The notes beneath the pieces are model-generated. The model saw only the letters and a list, made by a program, of their open reading frames with translations, was not told the DNA's origin and did not search any database. From Octadecabacter ascidiaceicola (GTDB taxonomy: Bacteria; Pseudomonadota; Alphaproteobacteria; Rhodobacterales; Rhodobacteraceae): a stretch of DNA of 64,000 nt. The position numbers were made by a program, and so were the translations under genes. This document shows, piece after piece, positions 34,349-44,100 of the stretch (positions are counted from its first letter, which is position 1; each line of letters starts with the position of its first letter). The stretch spans positions 496,001 to 560,000 of the forward strand of contig NZ_FXYD01000002.1 of the NCBI RefSeq assembly GCF_900185015.1. Direction: 5' to 3'.

Positions 34349-36910
34349 TCAGGAAGTCTGGTTCCCCAGCATGCGCCCAACCATTTCGCCAGTGTCACGC
34401 GAAAGCCCCGCTGTCGCGCCCAACGTTTCAAGGGCGCCACGCATCTTTGACTGCCGGTCCGCATCATATCGTGGCCATGTTTCAAAGGCTGCCGTCATTC
34501 TGGCCGTGGTTTGCGGGTTTATCGCATCCAACTTGGCCAGCCAATTGCCAAGCAGGGTATAAGACGCGCCGGATGCGTCATGGAACCCAGCCGAGTTGCC
34601 AGCAAGCGCTCCAAACACAGCACGGAAACGGTTCGGGTTTTTCATATCGAAATCAGGCTCTTGCGTTAGCTGCATCGCTGTTCGGGCCGCATTTTCGGGC
34701 GCCGCCATTGAGACCGTTAAGCCAAACCATTTGTCCATCACCAGGCGATCATCGCGCCACTGAGTGCGGAACGCTTGGGACTCGGCACTGCCTTTCCCAA
34801 GCTTTAACAGCGCTGCAAGGCCCGCCAGTTGCATGGTCATATTGTCGGCCTCGTCGTATTGCTTTGCGGCCGCAGCGCCGCCGTCGAGCCGTGACAACAG
34901 CCCAAGAACCGTGTTGCCAAGACTTCGCTTTCCCGCCGATTTTGCATCGGGTGAATAAGGGCCGGATACTGTCATACCTGCTTGAATACGTGGCAAAATA
35001 TCCTGCACATGCTGCGCCATGGCCACACGCAATGCTTCCACGGCGTGATGAATGGCAAGCGGGTCAGGCGTGGTTCCTGCACCATGCAACGATTGCGCCA
35101 TGTCGTCCTCAGAAGGCAAGGAAACCGCAAGGGCGCGGAACGCCGGATCGAGGGTGTCATCGCGCAAGATCGCCGCGATCCCGTCAAGGAATGCACCATC
35201 CGGTGCTGCGTCCTGTGTGATCATCTGGATCAGGACATTCTTCGCGAGCGTTTGCCCAGCGTCCCATTTGTTAAACGGGTCCGTGTCATGGGCCATCAGG
35301 AACGCGCGTTCGGTGTTGCTTTGCTCGCGTTGCAAAATCACAGGCGCCGAGAAATCCCGCAGGATTGAGGGCACAGGCTTCGCCGCAAGTCCCTCGAAGG
35401 TGAAACTCTGGCTGTCTTCGGTCATTTCCAAAACCCGCGTGGGGGAGACTTCGTCGCCGTTTTGCGACAACAACCCGACAGCTATTGGAATGACCTGTGC
35501 TTGCTTACTGTCCTGTCCAGGTGTGGGTGATGTTTCTTGTTTTAAATTAATGGTGTAGGTGCCATCCTTGAAGTCATCGGTAACGGTGACATGCGGTGTT
35601 CCAGCCTGTGAATACCAGCGTTTGAACTGGGTCAAATCGCGGCCCGTTGAATCCTCAAACACCTGCAACCAATCTTCAATGGTTGCCGCGTCCCCGTCAT
35701 GACGTGTGAAGTACAGATCAAGGGCCTTGTAGTATTCTGCGTCACCCACAAGCCGTTTCAGCATGCCGATCAATTCCGCGCCTTTTTCATAGACGGTGAT
35801 CGTATAGAAGTTGTTGATCTCAATGAAACTTTCGGGGCGAACGGGGTGAGCCAGCGGCCCGCCGTCTTCGCGGAACTGGCGGGACCGCAGGGTGATTGCG
35901 TCCTCGATTCGTTTGACTGCGTGGCTGCCTTGATCGCCGGTGTATTGCTGGTCGCGGAAAACGGTTAGCCCTTCTTTAAGGCATAGCTGAAACCAATCGC
36001 GACAGGTGATCCGGTTGCCGGTCCAGTTGTGGAAGTACTCGTGAGCAATAATCGCTTCGATCCGCTCGAAATTGGCATCGGTGCTGGTTTCGGGCGAGGC
36101 GAGAACGCAGCTGGAATTGAAAATGTTCAATCCTTTGTTTTCCATTGCGCCCATGTTGAAGTCATCCACGGCGACGATATTAAAAATGTCCAAGTCGTAT
36201 TCACGCCCGTAAACGTCTTCATCCCACTTCATCGACCGCTTCAACGCTTCCATCCCGAAGGCACACTTGTCTTCGTCAGGGCCGGGGCGGACGTAGATAT
36301 TCAGGTCCACGTCCTTGCCAGACATCGTGGTGAATGAACTTGGGTGGGCGACCAGATTGCCTGCAACCAAGGCAAACAGATAGGCCGGTTTGGGCCATGG
36401 GTCGTGCCATTCGGCCCAACCTTCACCAGATGCAACGGGGTTCCCGTTAGACAGCAACACGGGGTAGTCGCCCTCAACCCGCACGGTGAACACGCTCATG
36501 ACGTCGGGGCGGTCGGGGTAGAAGGTGATCTTGCGGAAACCTTCGGCCTCACATTGGGTGCAATACATGCCGCCAGACATGTATAGCCCTTCAAGCGCGG
36601 TATTGGTGCTGGGGGAAATCTCAACCTCGGCTTCCCAAACGAAGGGGGCGTCGGGGACGTCGCATGTCAGGCCATCGGGAGTGACATTGGGGGAAACCGC
36701 AACGCCATCAATCTTCGCTGAAATCAGTTTAACATCCTGACCGTGCAGGAAAAACTCACCTGGAAAGTCGGTGTTCGGGCGGAATGAGATCCGGCTGATC
36801 ACCCGCGTAGCCGTATCTGCCAATTTGAACGTCAGATGCACGTCATCCACGATGTAGGCGAATGGGCGGTAGTCTTTGAGGTAGATGGTTTCTTGGGCCG
36901 CGTCGGTCAT
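34349..36910 (-). CDS. pepN: PepN, aminopeptidase N (M1 family)
   Basis: A cytoplasmic zinc aminopeptidase that trims N-terminal residues from peptides. The 853-residue length is normal for proteobacterial PepN. The exopeptidase motif GAMEN is near residue 258. The zinc site is HEYFHNWTGNRITCRDW followed by LKEGLTVFRDQ (HExxH with a downstream Glu), and the DUF3458-type Ig-like and helical C-domains follow. ATG 36910 has CGGAG before it. It is divergent from glcB across 196 bases. Confidence 0.97.
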   Translation of the reverse strand: MTDAAQETIYLKDYRPFAYIVDDVHLTFKLADTATRVISRISFRPNTDFPGEFFLHGQDVKLISAKIDGVAVSPNVTPDGLTCDVPDAPFVWEAEVEISPSTNTALEGLYMSGGMYCTQCEAEGFRKITFYPDRPDVMSVFTVRVEGDYPVLLSNGNPVASGEGWAEWHDPWPKPAYLFALVAGNLVAHPSSFTTMSGKDVDLNIYVRPGPDEDKCAFGMEALKRSMKWDEDVYGREYDLDIFNIVAVDDFNMGAMENKGLNIFNSSCVLASPETSTDANFERIEAIIAHEYFHNWTGNRITCRDWFQLCLKEGLTVFRDQQYTGDQGSHAVKRIEDAITLRSRQFREDGGPLAHPVRPESFIEINNFYTITVYEKGAELIGMLKRLVGDAEYYKALDLYFTRHDGDAATIEDWLQVFEDSTGRDLTQFKRWYSQAGTPHVTVTDDFKDGTYTINLKQETSPTPGQDSKQAQVIPIAVGLLSQNGDEVSPTRVLEMTEDSQSFTFEGLAAKPVPSILRDFSAPVILQREQSNTERAFLMAHDTDPFNKWDAGQTLAKNVLIQMITQDAAPDGAFLDGIAAILRDDTLDPAFRALAVSLPSEDDMAQSLHGAGTTPDPLAIHHAVEALRVAMAQHVQDILPRIQAGMTVSGPYSPDAKSAGKRSLGNTVLGLLSRLDGGAAAAKQYDEADNMTMQLAGLAALLKLGKGSAESQAFRTQWRDDRLVMDKWFGLTVSMAAPENAARTAMQLTQEPDFDMKNPNRFRAVFGALAGNSAGFHDASGASYTLLGNWLAKLDAINPQTTARMTAAFETWPRYDADRQSKMRGALETLGATAGLSRDTGEMVGRMLGNQTS

Positions 36911-37106
36911 GTGAATCTCCGGTGATGTTGGGGGAAACCTAGGCGCGGCGGCGCGAGGCTACAAGGTGCGCTGAACGCCTATTATCGTACTAATTTTGAA
37001 AGCGATTTAAGACTATTCAGAAACCGCATATAGTTGCCATTTTTCACCGTCTGACCTAGGTTTTGCCAAAGCGCCGTGTGCAGCGGCATACAAGGGAAAA
37101 CACATC

Positions 37107-39254
37107 ATGACCAACAGAGTGGATCGCGCGGGCCTTTCCGTGGCCGCGGAACTAGCAGACTTCATCGACGGGCAGGCGTTGACAGGCACAGATGTAGACG
37201 CGGGTGTGTTCTGGTCCGGCCTGTCTGATTTGATCCACAAATTTGGCCCCAAGAATAAAGCGCTGCTTGAGAAACGCGATGCGTTGCAAAGCCAGATCGA
37301 TGACTGGCACAGCACGCGTATCGGGCAAGCCCATGATGAGGCGGGTTACGAAGCGTTTTTGCGCAAGATCGGCTATTTGGTTGAAGAGGGCGCCGATTTC
37401 GAGATCGATACGGCCAATGTTGACCCCGAAATCGCCAGCGTTCCCGGCCCGCAGCTTGTCGTGCCAATCACCAATGCCCGCTTTGCATTGAATGCTGCAA
37501 ACGCGCGATGGGGTAGCCTTTACGATAGCATGTATGGAACGGACGCAATGGGGCGTCATGCACAGGACAAGGGCTATGATCGCGGGCACGGCAGCCGCGT
37601 TGTTGCCCGCACACGTGTATTCCTTGATGATGCTTTTCCGATCCAAGGGGCGTCGCATGGGGATGCGGAAATCTATTGCGTTAAAGATGGCGCGCTATTG
37701 GTGGATGGCAATGCGTTGATGATGCCTGAGCAATTTGTTGGCTACACGGGCGTTGCGGCTAAACCATCAACAGTTCTTTTGAAAAACAACGGCCTACACG
37801 TAGAATTGGTGTTCAACAAAGACCACCCGATTGGCGGACATGACCGCGCAACGTTGGCGGACGTGCGCCTTGAAAGCGCTGTATCTGCGATAATGGATTG
37901 CGAAGATTCCGTGGCCTGTGTGGACGCAGAAGACAAGGTTCTTGCCTATGGAAACTGGCTGGGCCTAATGAAGGGCGACCTTGAAGCAGAACTTCAAAAG
38001 GGCGGCAAAACCATAACGCGCCGCCTACACGACGATCGTACCTACACTGCACCTGATGGCAGCACGCTGACGCTCAAAGGCCGCGCGTTGTTGTGGGTCC
38101 GCAATGTCGGTCACTTGATGACGAATCCTGCGATTTTGGACCGTGACGGCAATGAGGCCTATGAGGGCCTGATGGACGCGATGATCACGACGTTAATCGC
38201 CAAGCATGATCTTGCCCGTGAAAGCGGCAACTCGGTGCATGGGTCTGTTTACATCGTAAAGCCCAAGATGCACGGCCCTGAAGAGGTGGCGTTCACGAAT
38301 GACATCTTCGCCCATGTGGAAAAGACCCTCGGCCTGCCGCAGCATACGATTAAAGTTGGCATCATGGACGAGGAACGCCGCACCTCGGTAAACCTCAAGG
38401 AATGTATTCGCGCTGCGAAATCCCGTGTGGCGTTTATCAACACCGGTTTCCTTGATCGCACCGGCGATGAAATCCACACCTCGATGGAAGCTGGGCCGTT
38501 CAGCCGCAAGGACTTCATTAAGCGCAAAGGTTGGATTGGCGCCTATGAAAACCAGAACGTTGATATCGGCTTGGAATGCGGATTGTCGGGAAAGGCGCAG
38601 ATCGGCAAAGGCATGTGGGCGATGCCTGACGCAATGGAAGCGATGATTGAACAAAAAATCGAGCATCCAAAATCCGGCGCGAACTGTGCGTGGGTGCCGT
38701 CGCCAACGGCCGCGACACTGCATGCGCTGCACTATCATAAGGTCGACGTTTTTGCGGTTCAACGAAAACTGAAAGCAGGGGGGCGTCGCGCGTATGTACA
38801 GGCGCTGCTCGATATTCCGCTGGCCAGCTACCGTTCGTGGACACCAGCGCAAATCATCCGCGAGGTCGAAAACAACGCACAGGGCATTCTGGGTTATGTT
38901 GTTCGTTGGATCGATGCGGGGGTCGGGTGTTCCAAAGTTCCCGACATCAATAACGTAGGACTGATGGAAGACCGCGCCACCTGCCGGATTTCAGCGCAGC
39001 ACATCGCCAACTGGCTGCATCATGATGTCGTTAGCGAAGCTGACACAATGGAGGCGATGCGCAAGATGGCCGCCGTTGTGGATGGGCAGAATGCAAGTGA
39101 TCCAACATACCGTCCGATGGCCCCGGATTTCGATGGGATTGCGTTCCAAGCAGCCTGTGATCTGGTGTTCCGCGGTAGAGAACAGCCGTCAGGTTATACT
39201 GAGCCAGTGCTGCACCGTCGGCGTTTGGAGTTGAAATCACAGCGCAATTCGTGA
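37107..39254 (+). CDS. glcB: Malate synthase G
   Basis: GlcB condenses glyoxylate with acetyl-CoA to malate, for growth on glycolate, acetate and related C2 compounds. The 715-residue length fits the single-domain-rich G isoform. Visible landmarks are [16 protein letters not shown]-like GLHVELVFN near residue 231, [15 protein letters not shown] near residue 262, [15 protein letters not shown] near residue 388 and [17 protein letters not shown] with the catalytic base region. A GlcG-like gene follows by 67 bases, an association often seen in the glc locus. Confidence 0.97.
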   Translation: MTNRVDRAGLSVAAELADFIDGQALTGTDVDAGVFWSGLSDLIHKFGPKNKALLEKRDALQSQIDDWHSTRIGQAHDEAGYEAFLRKIGYLVEEGADFEIDTANVDPEIASVPGPQLVVPITNARFALNAANARWGSLYDSMYGTDAMGRHAQDKGYDRGHGSRVVARTRVFLDDAFPIQGASHGDAEIYCVKDGALLVDGNALMMPEQFVGYTGVAAKPSTVLLKNNGLHVELVFNKDHPIGGHDRATLADVRLESAVSAIMDCEDSVACVDAEDKVLAYGNWLGLMKGDLEAELQKGGKTITRRLHDDRTYTAPDGSTLTLKGRALLWVRNVGHLMTNPAILDRDGNEAYEGLMDAMITTLIAKHDLARESGNSVHGSVYIVKPKMHGPEEVAFTNDIFAHVEKTLGLPQHTIKVGIMDEERRTSVNLKECIRAAKSRVAFINTGFLDRTGDEIHTSMEAGPFSRKDFIKRKGWIGAYENQNVDIGLECGLSGKAQIGKGMWAMPDAMEAMIEQKIEHPKSGANCAWVPSPTAATLHALHYHKVDVFAVQRKLKAGGRRAYVQALLDIPLASYRSWTPAQIIREVENNAQGILGYVVRWIDAGVGCSKVPDINNVGLMEDRATCRISAQHIANWLHHDVVSEADTMEAMRKMAAVVDGQNASDPTYRPMAPDFDGIAFQAACDLVFRGREQPSGYTEPVLHRRRLELKSQRNS

Positions 39255-39321
39255 TTTGTTCCGCTTGAACTTGTTTTCATGCGCCCCGATTGTCGGGGTA
39301 GTGACAAAAGGCTTAAGCGAT

Positions 39322-39750
39322 ATGGCTGAAATTTCGACGAATAAAGCGCGGACAATTATCCGCAAAGCACTGTTGAAAGGCCGCGAGATGGAGCTAAATC
39401 CGCTCGCTGTGGTGGTTCTGGATTCCGGCGGCCACGTCAAAGCATTTGAACGCGAAGATGGCGCGGCGCCTGGTCGATTTGAAATTGCACAGGCAAAAGC
39501 ATACGGGGCGGTCATGCTGGGTATGGCTGGGACCGCGCAGATGGCGCGCGCTGAGCAGCAGGCCTATTTCATGAATGCGGTGAACGGTATTTACGGTGGG
39601 CGGGTCATTCCGGTTCCCGGGGGCGTGATTGTGCGTGACAAACGCGGCGCGATTATTGGCGCAGTCGGCGTTACCGGCGATTTGTCAGAAAATGATGCGG
39701 CCTGCGCTGCTTTCGGTGTCGAGGCCGCCAATTACTCGGCGGAAATTTAG
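39322..39750 (+). CDS. GlcG/HbpS family protein
   Basis: A 142-residue protein of the GlcG/HbpS fold. Typical segments are NPLAVVVLDSGGHVKAFERED near residue 26 and the repeated Gly turns GGRVIPVPGGVIVRDKRG and IGAVGVTGDLSENDAACA. In Escherichia coli the homologue sits in the glycolate operon, and here it follows malate synthase G, so a role in glycolate/glyoxylate use is plausible. HbpS relatives bind haem and are secreted, but no signal peptide is seen here. I chose ATG 39322; GTG 39301 is possible. Confidence 0.88.
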   Translation: MAEISTNKARTIIRKALLKGREMELNPLAVVVLDSGGHVKAFEREDGAAPGRFEIAQAKAYGAVMLGMAGTAQMARAEQQAYFMNAVNGIYGGRVIPVPGGVIVRDKRGAIIGAVGVTGDLSENDAACAAFGVEAANYSAEI

Positions 39751-39777
39751 AGTTTTAGGCTAACAAATTCGTGAACT

Positions 39778-39886
39778 GGAGTTTGATGTCTTATGTTAAC
39801 TATTTATTTGTTTAGTATCTGCTAAAAGAGACGGAGTTGATGTCTTATGTTAACTATTTATTTGTTTAGTATCTGCTAAAAGAGAC
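39778..39886 (+). repeat. Tandem duplication, 55 + 54 bases, before the glutamine amidotransferase gene
   Basis: Copy 1 is 39778-39832 and copy 2 is 39833-39886. They are identical except for one extra T in copy 1 (GGAGTTTGATG against GGAGTTGATG). Each copy contains GGAG, then an ATG with nine codons and a TAG stop, and ends AAAAGAGAC. The end of copy 2 supplies the ribosome site for ATG 39892. The unit is markedly A+T-rich compared with its surroundings. Confidence 0.95.
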
Positions 39887-39891
39887 TTGTT

Positions 39892-40668
39892 ATGCGTAAA
39901 CCTGTTATCGGCATCATCGGCAATCATGATATTCTTCATGGTGATTACCCTGCTTACACATCTGGTGCGATGAACGCTGTTGCGGTCTCACAGGTGGCCG
40001 GTGGCTTGCCTCTAGTCGTTCCTGCACATCCGGATTTGGTTGATGTCGATCATCTGTCCGACGTGTGTGATGGTTTCCTGTTTACAGGCGGACGCCCGAA
40101 TGTGCATCCAGACGAATATGGTCATGAAGAGACCGAGGCGCATGGCGCTTTCGATCGTGAACGTGATGCGATTGCTTTGCCGCTAATCCGTAAATGTGTT
40201 GAGCGCGGCCAGCCGATTTTGGGGATTTGCCGTGGATTTCAAGAGGTTGCTGTTGCTATGGGCTGTACGCTGCACCCCGAAATTCGCGACATTCCGGGTC
40301 GTGACAACCACCGAATGCCGCCAGATGGTAGCCTCGAAGAAAAGTTTGGGATGCGTCACCTCGTGACAGTTTCGGAAGGCGGGCCGTACCATCGTCTTTG
40401 GAGCAAGCGTGAGGTTATGACCAATTCACTGCACGGGCAGGGCATCCTTGAATGTAGCCAGCGGATCGTCATCGACGGACGCGCACCCGATACTACGCCG
40501 GAAGCAATCTACGTCAAAGATGCGATCGGTTTCACGCTGGCGGTGCAGTGGCACCCAGAATGGCAAGCTGGCCTCGACCCTGTTTCAAAGCCGCTGTTTG
40601 AGGCTTTCGGCGTAGCGGCGGGTGCATGGGCCAACCGAGGCGAACCGTCGCTCCTTCAAACCGCCTAA
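39892..40668 (+). CDS. Class I glutamine amidotransferase-like hydrolase (gamma-Glu-GABA hydrolase/C26 family)
   Basis: A 258-residue cytoplasmic enzyme. The nucleophile elbow is ILGICRGFQEV (Cys near residue 109), and the His/Glu pair is in LAVQWHPEWQ near residue 222. The pattern RGFQEVAVAMG and the bracketing GGRPNVHP fit the PuuD-like group, which hydrolyses gamma-glutamyl amides such as gamma-glutamyl-GABA. No polyamine genes are nearby, so the substrate is uncertain. The ATG at 39892 follows a 55-base tandem duplication. The stop overlaps that of an opposing lipoprotein gene by four bases. Confidence 0.88.
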   Translation: MRKPVIGIIGNHDILHGDYPAYTSGAMNAVAVSQVAGGLPLVVPAHPDLVDVDHLSDVCDGFLFTGGRPNVHPDEYGHEETEAHGAFDRERDAIALPLIRKCVERGQPILGICRGFQEVAVAMGCTLHPEIRDIPGRDNHRMPPDGSLEEKFGMRHLVTVSEGGPYHRLWSKREVMTNSLHGQGILECSQRIVIDGRAPDTTPEAIYVKDAIGFTLAVQWHPEWQAGLDPVSKPLFEAFGVAAGAWANRGEPSLLQTA

Positions 40669-41015
40669 GACGCAAGCCCCCAATGGATCGCAGCGGCGCG
40701 GACTGTGTTGTTCGGGTTCTGAGCGCAATACGCCGCAAAGATCTGGGCGAGGTCCCCTTCGCCGGGTATTTCCGCGTCGCGCCCTGCCAAAACACCTGCG
40801 CGCGCCTGGCCGATGGTCCATTGTACGGCCGCTTCCAGCGCGACGGAGTTTGACAAAGACGAACACCGAATCTGACCGGGGTCCATTGGTACATCGAAGC
40901 TGAAATGTGGCTCTATCGCGGGCTCTGTTGACCCGATTGCAGCTACAGATGTTTGCGGTGGGGTGGTGCAGGCCCCCAGAACCAAAGCGGGGATTGCAAG
41001 CATTGTCAGACGCAT
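40665..41015 (-). CDS. Small lipoprotein, possibly HdeA-like
   Basis: A 116-residue precursor with a short signal peptide and lipobox LVLGAC near residue 16, so it is lipidated in the envelope. The mature part has two Cys residues, IRCSSLSN and AAYCAQNPNNTVRAA, spaced as in small HdeA-type periplasmic helical proteins. That likeness is weak and rests on the Cys pair and the CAxNPxxTV pattern. It converges on the glutamine amidotransferase gene with a CTAA overlap and stands alone otherwise. Confidence 0.75.
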   Translation of the reverse strand: MRLTMLAIPALVLGACTTPPQTSVAAIGSTEPAIEPHFSFDVPMDPGQIRCSSLSNSVALEAAVQWTIGQARAGVLAGRDAEIPGEGDLAQIFAAYCAQNPNNTVRAAAIHWGLAS

Positions 41016-41104
41016 ATTCGGCTTCCTTTATCGGTAAGCCCGAAATGAAACGGGCCAATGTCAAACCGACACTGGCCCGCGCAATCCGTCTAATCAAGCA
41101 GTTC

Positions 41105-44100
41105 TTAGGTGCGGATCAGTTTTGCCTCGTGTGACTTCAAGCAACGACGTGCCGTGCTTCCGTACTGACGAGGGTCAACGCGCAGCTCGGGGAAGATAGC
41201 AAACAGCTCTTCGCGCGCAGCGTCTCCAACAGCAGAAAAACCAATGTCACCAGGGTGGAAGCTTTCTGTCGCCGCACCTTCTGCATAGATGATTTCGTGT
41301 TGATCAAAGAGTATGTGCACATAGGTTACCATTTCGGCTTCGTCCTGCGTCACGTCCATACCGTCCACGAGGTGCGTGGCCGCAACCAGAACTTCGCTTT
41401 CACCGAAAAGAAGCTCGGCACGATAGCCTTGGAACAATACGCGGTGCTGCGGGGAAACGATAAGATCGCGGTCTTGTCCCGACAGTACATTTTTGCGAAT
41501 TTTGATCGGTGCAAAGCGATCAATTGCAGGCACTGTGCGCCCTTCAATCCAGCGGATGGGCTGCAAACCATGATCGCGCGTGACCACCAAGTCGCCCACT
41601 TCCAGGTCCTCGATCGCAACCAAACCAGTTGGCGTGGCGATGCGCGTGTTCGGCGTGAAGCAGATGATGTTTTCGATCTCGGAGAAGTTAAGGATCGAGC
41701 CATCATCCAGCGTGATAGAACCGGAGTAGCTGCCAGTGCCGTCATCGACAAAGGTGTCGCGCACGGCTTGTGTCAGAACACCAAGGTTGCCCAACTGCAG
41801 CGTATCGCCACCTGTTTCATCACCAGCCCCGCCATCAATAGTGATCGTGCCATTGCTGGTTTCGCCGAGGTCCTCAAGAACGAACAGGTCGTCGCCTGAT
41901 CCACCATCCGCCGTGTCGCCTTCCGAGAACGTGATATCGTCATCGCCAGCGCCAGCATAAAAGGTGTCATCGCCTTCGCCGCCTGTCAGTTCATCATCGC
42001 CATCGCCCGCCAAGATTAGGTCGTCGCCGGAACCGCCTGTGATCGTGTCGTCGCCATCATAGGCGAAGACGGTCATACCAAAGCTGTCGTTTGATATGTC
42101 AACGGTGTCGTTGCCGCTGTCAGTTTGAATGACCTCGATTTCGGAGAACGTTACCGTGGTCGTTCCAGTTGTCATTGTACCAGCTTCATCGCCGGATGTT
42201 GTGACATTGACAGGTGTTGGGTCGTTGCTGTTCAGAATGTCGCCAAACCCGTCGTTACCTTCGCCACCGACAACGGTGTTGGTGCCAGACGTATCGTCCA
42301 CATGGAAGATGTCTTGCCCCGTACCGCCATAGGCCGTTTCATCGCCATTCCCCAGAATGATTTCGTCGTCACCAGTGCCAAGGGTGATGGTATTGTCACC
42401 ATTATTAGTGTGAACGAGGTCGTCACCGGTTCCAGTATCGATAACGTCGTTGCCGACACCACCTGTGATCGTATCGTCGCCCGCACCGGAATCGACTGTC
42501 ATGCCCGCGCTGCCACCGCTCAGGTTAATGGTATCGTTTCCGCCTTCGGTTTGGATGGCTTCAATTTCGGTGAATGTCGCCGTTGAGGTTCCATCCGAAA
42601 TTGTGCCCGCTTCGTCGCCACTGGTCGTAACCGTTATATCGACGTTTTGGGTGGACCAGATTTCATCGTTGTCAGTGCCGCCTTCGCCACCTTCGATTAC
42701 GTCATTGCCGAAGTTGGCTTCTTGCACGAACCGGTCATCACCGTCGCCGCCAAAAATCGTATCTGCATCGACACCGCCGTTGATGATATCATCGCCTGAG
42801 CCACCATAAATGGTGTCGGTTCCATCTTGGCCGATGATCAGATCATTACCGGCCTCGCCATAGACAGTGTCATCGCCTAGGCCTGCCATGACGGTGTCAT
42901 CACCGGCGCCTGCTTCGATCAGGTCGTCGTTCGGTTCATGGCCTTCGAGGATGGCATCAGTGTCATCCACCTGATCACCATCAGGATCGCCGACATAACC
43001 TGAGTTAATAGTATCATTGCCTGCGGTGCCGCTGACGGTGCCGTCGCGGTCGCTGACAACGACGTTTTCGATGTTGGTAAAGGTCAGGCTGCCACCGCCT
43101 TCAAAGTAGACCGTGCCGTTTTCGGGGTTGGTGTCGTAGTCGATATAATCAACGCCTGATACGATCAACGTGTCGTTGTCCGTGCCTGTTTCCGAGCCGT
43201 CAATGACATCGCCCGCGCCGCCATAAATCACGTCTTGATCTGCGCCTCCGATGATGGTGTCGGCACCATCACCACCTGTCAGCGTATCGTCGCCCGATCC
43301 ACCATAGATCGTGTCATCATCGGCGCCACCATCGACGATATCATTGTCATCGCCACCATGAAGCTCGTCCGAGCCGTCGCCGCCGTCGATGACGTCATCG
43401 CCTTCGTCGCCAAAGACCGTGTCGTTGCCTTCGCCGCCATCCAGAGAGTCACTGCCAGCATTCGCATTCAGCGTGTCATTGCCAGTACCACCGATGAAGC
43501 TGTCATCGCCGCTTGAACCAACCAACGTGTCGTCTCCGGCGCGGCCATCTACAGTGCTACCGCCTGTCGCAGCAACACCATCAAAGGAGTCGTTCTCATC
43601 GGTTAGGTTGAACTGTTCGATCTCTGAGAAGGTGCCAGAGCCAGTGCCGCCGTCGGTCACGTAGGTGTATGTGCCGGCTTCGTTTCCGGACATGGTAACA
43701 TCGACACCTGCATTAAAGAACGTTTGCGTCACGAAGTTCAGCGTGTCGACATCCCCATTGCCAGCGTCTTCGCCGCCCTCGATGGTGTCGGTACTTCCAC
43801 CAGTGGTAAACACTGTATCATCGCCAGTTCCGCCCAGAATGGTGTCGTCACCACTACCACCCAAGATCGTGTCGTTGCCCGCATCGCCGCTCAGAGTATT
43901 GCCAACGGTCGGATCACCGTTCGTGCCAAGCGTGTCGTCACCATCGCCGCCGTAGACTTCATCAGCACCAGTGCCGGAGTAAATGGTGTCGTTCCCGCCG
44001 TAACCATAGATCAGGTCGTCGTTGTTTGTGTCGCCGGGCAGGATCGCATCGCCAGCATCGACCATGTCGCCATCCGGGTCACCAGTGTAACCCGCTCCGA

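Noticed and set aside
41660-41662. Active intein in the RTX protein
   Set aside because: Only a Hint-type splicing domain at the extreme C-terminus is visible. The terminal His-Asn and C-extein needed for splicing are missing, so at most self-cleavage is likely.
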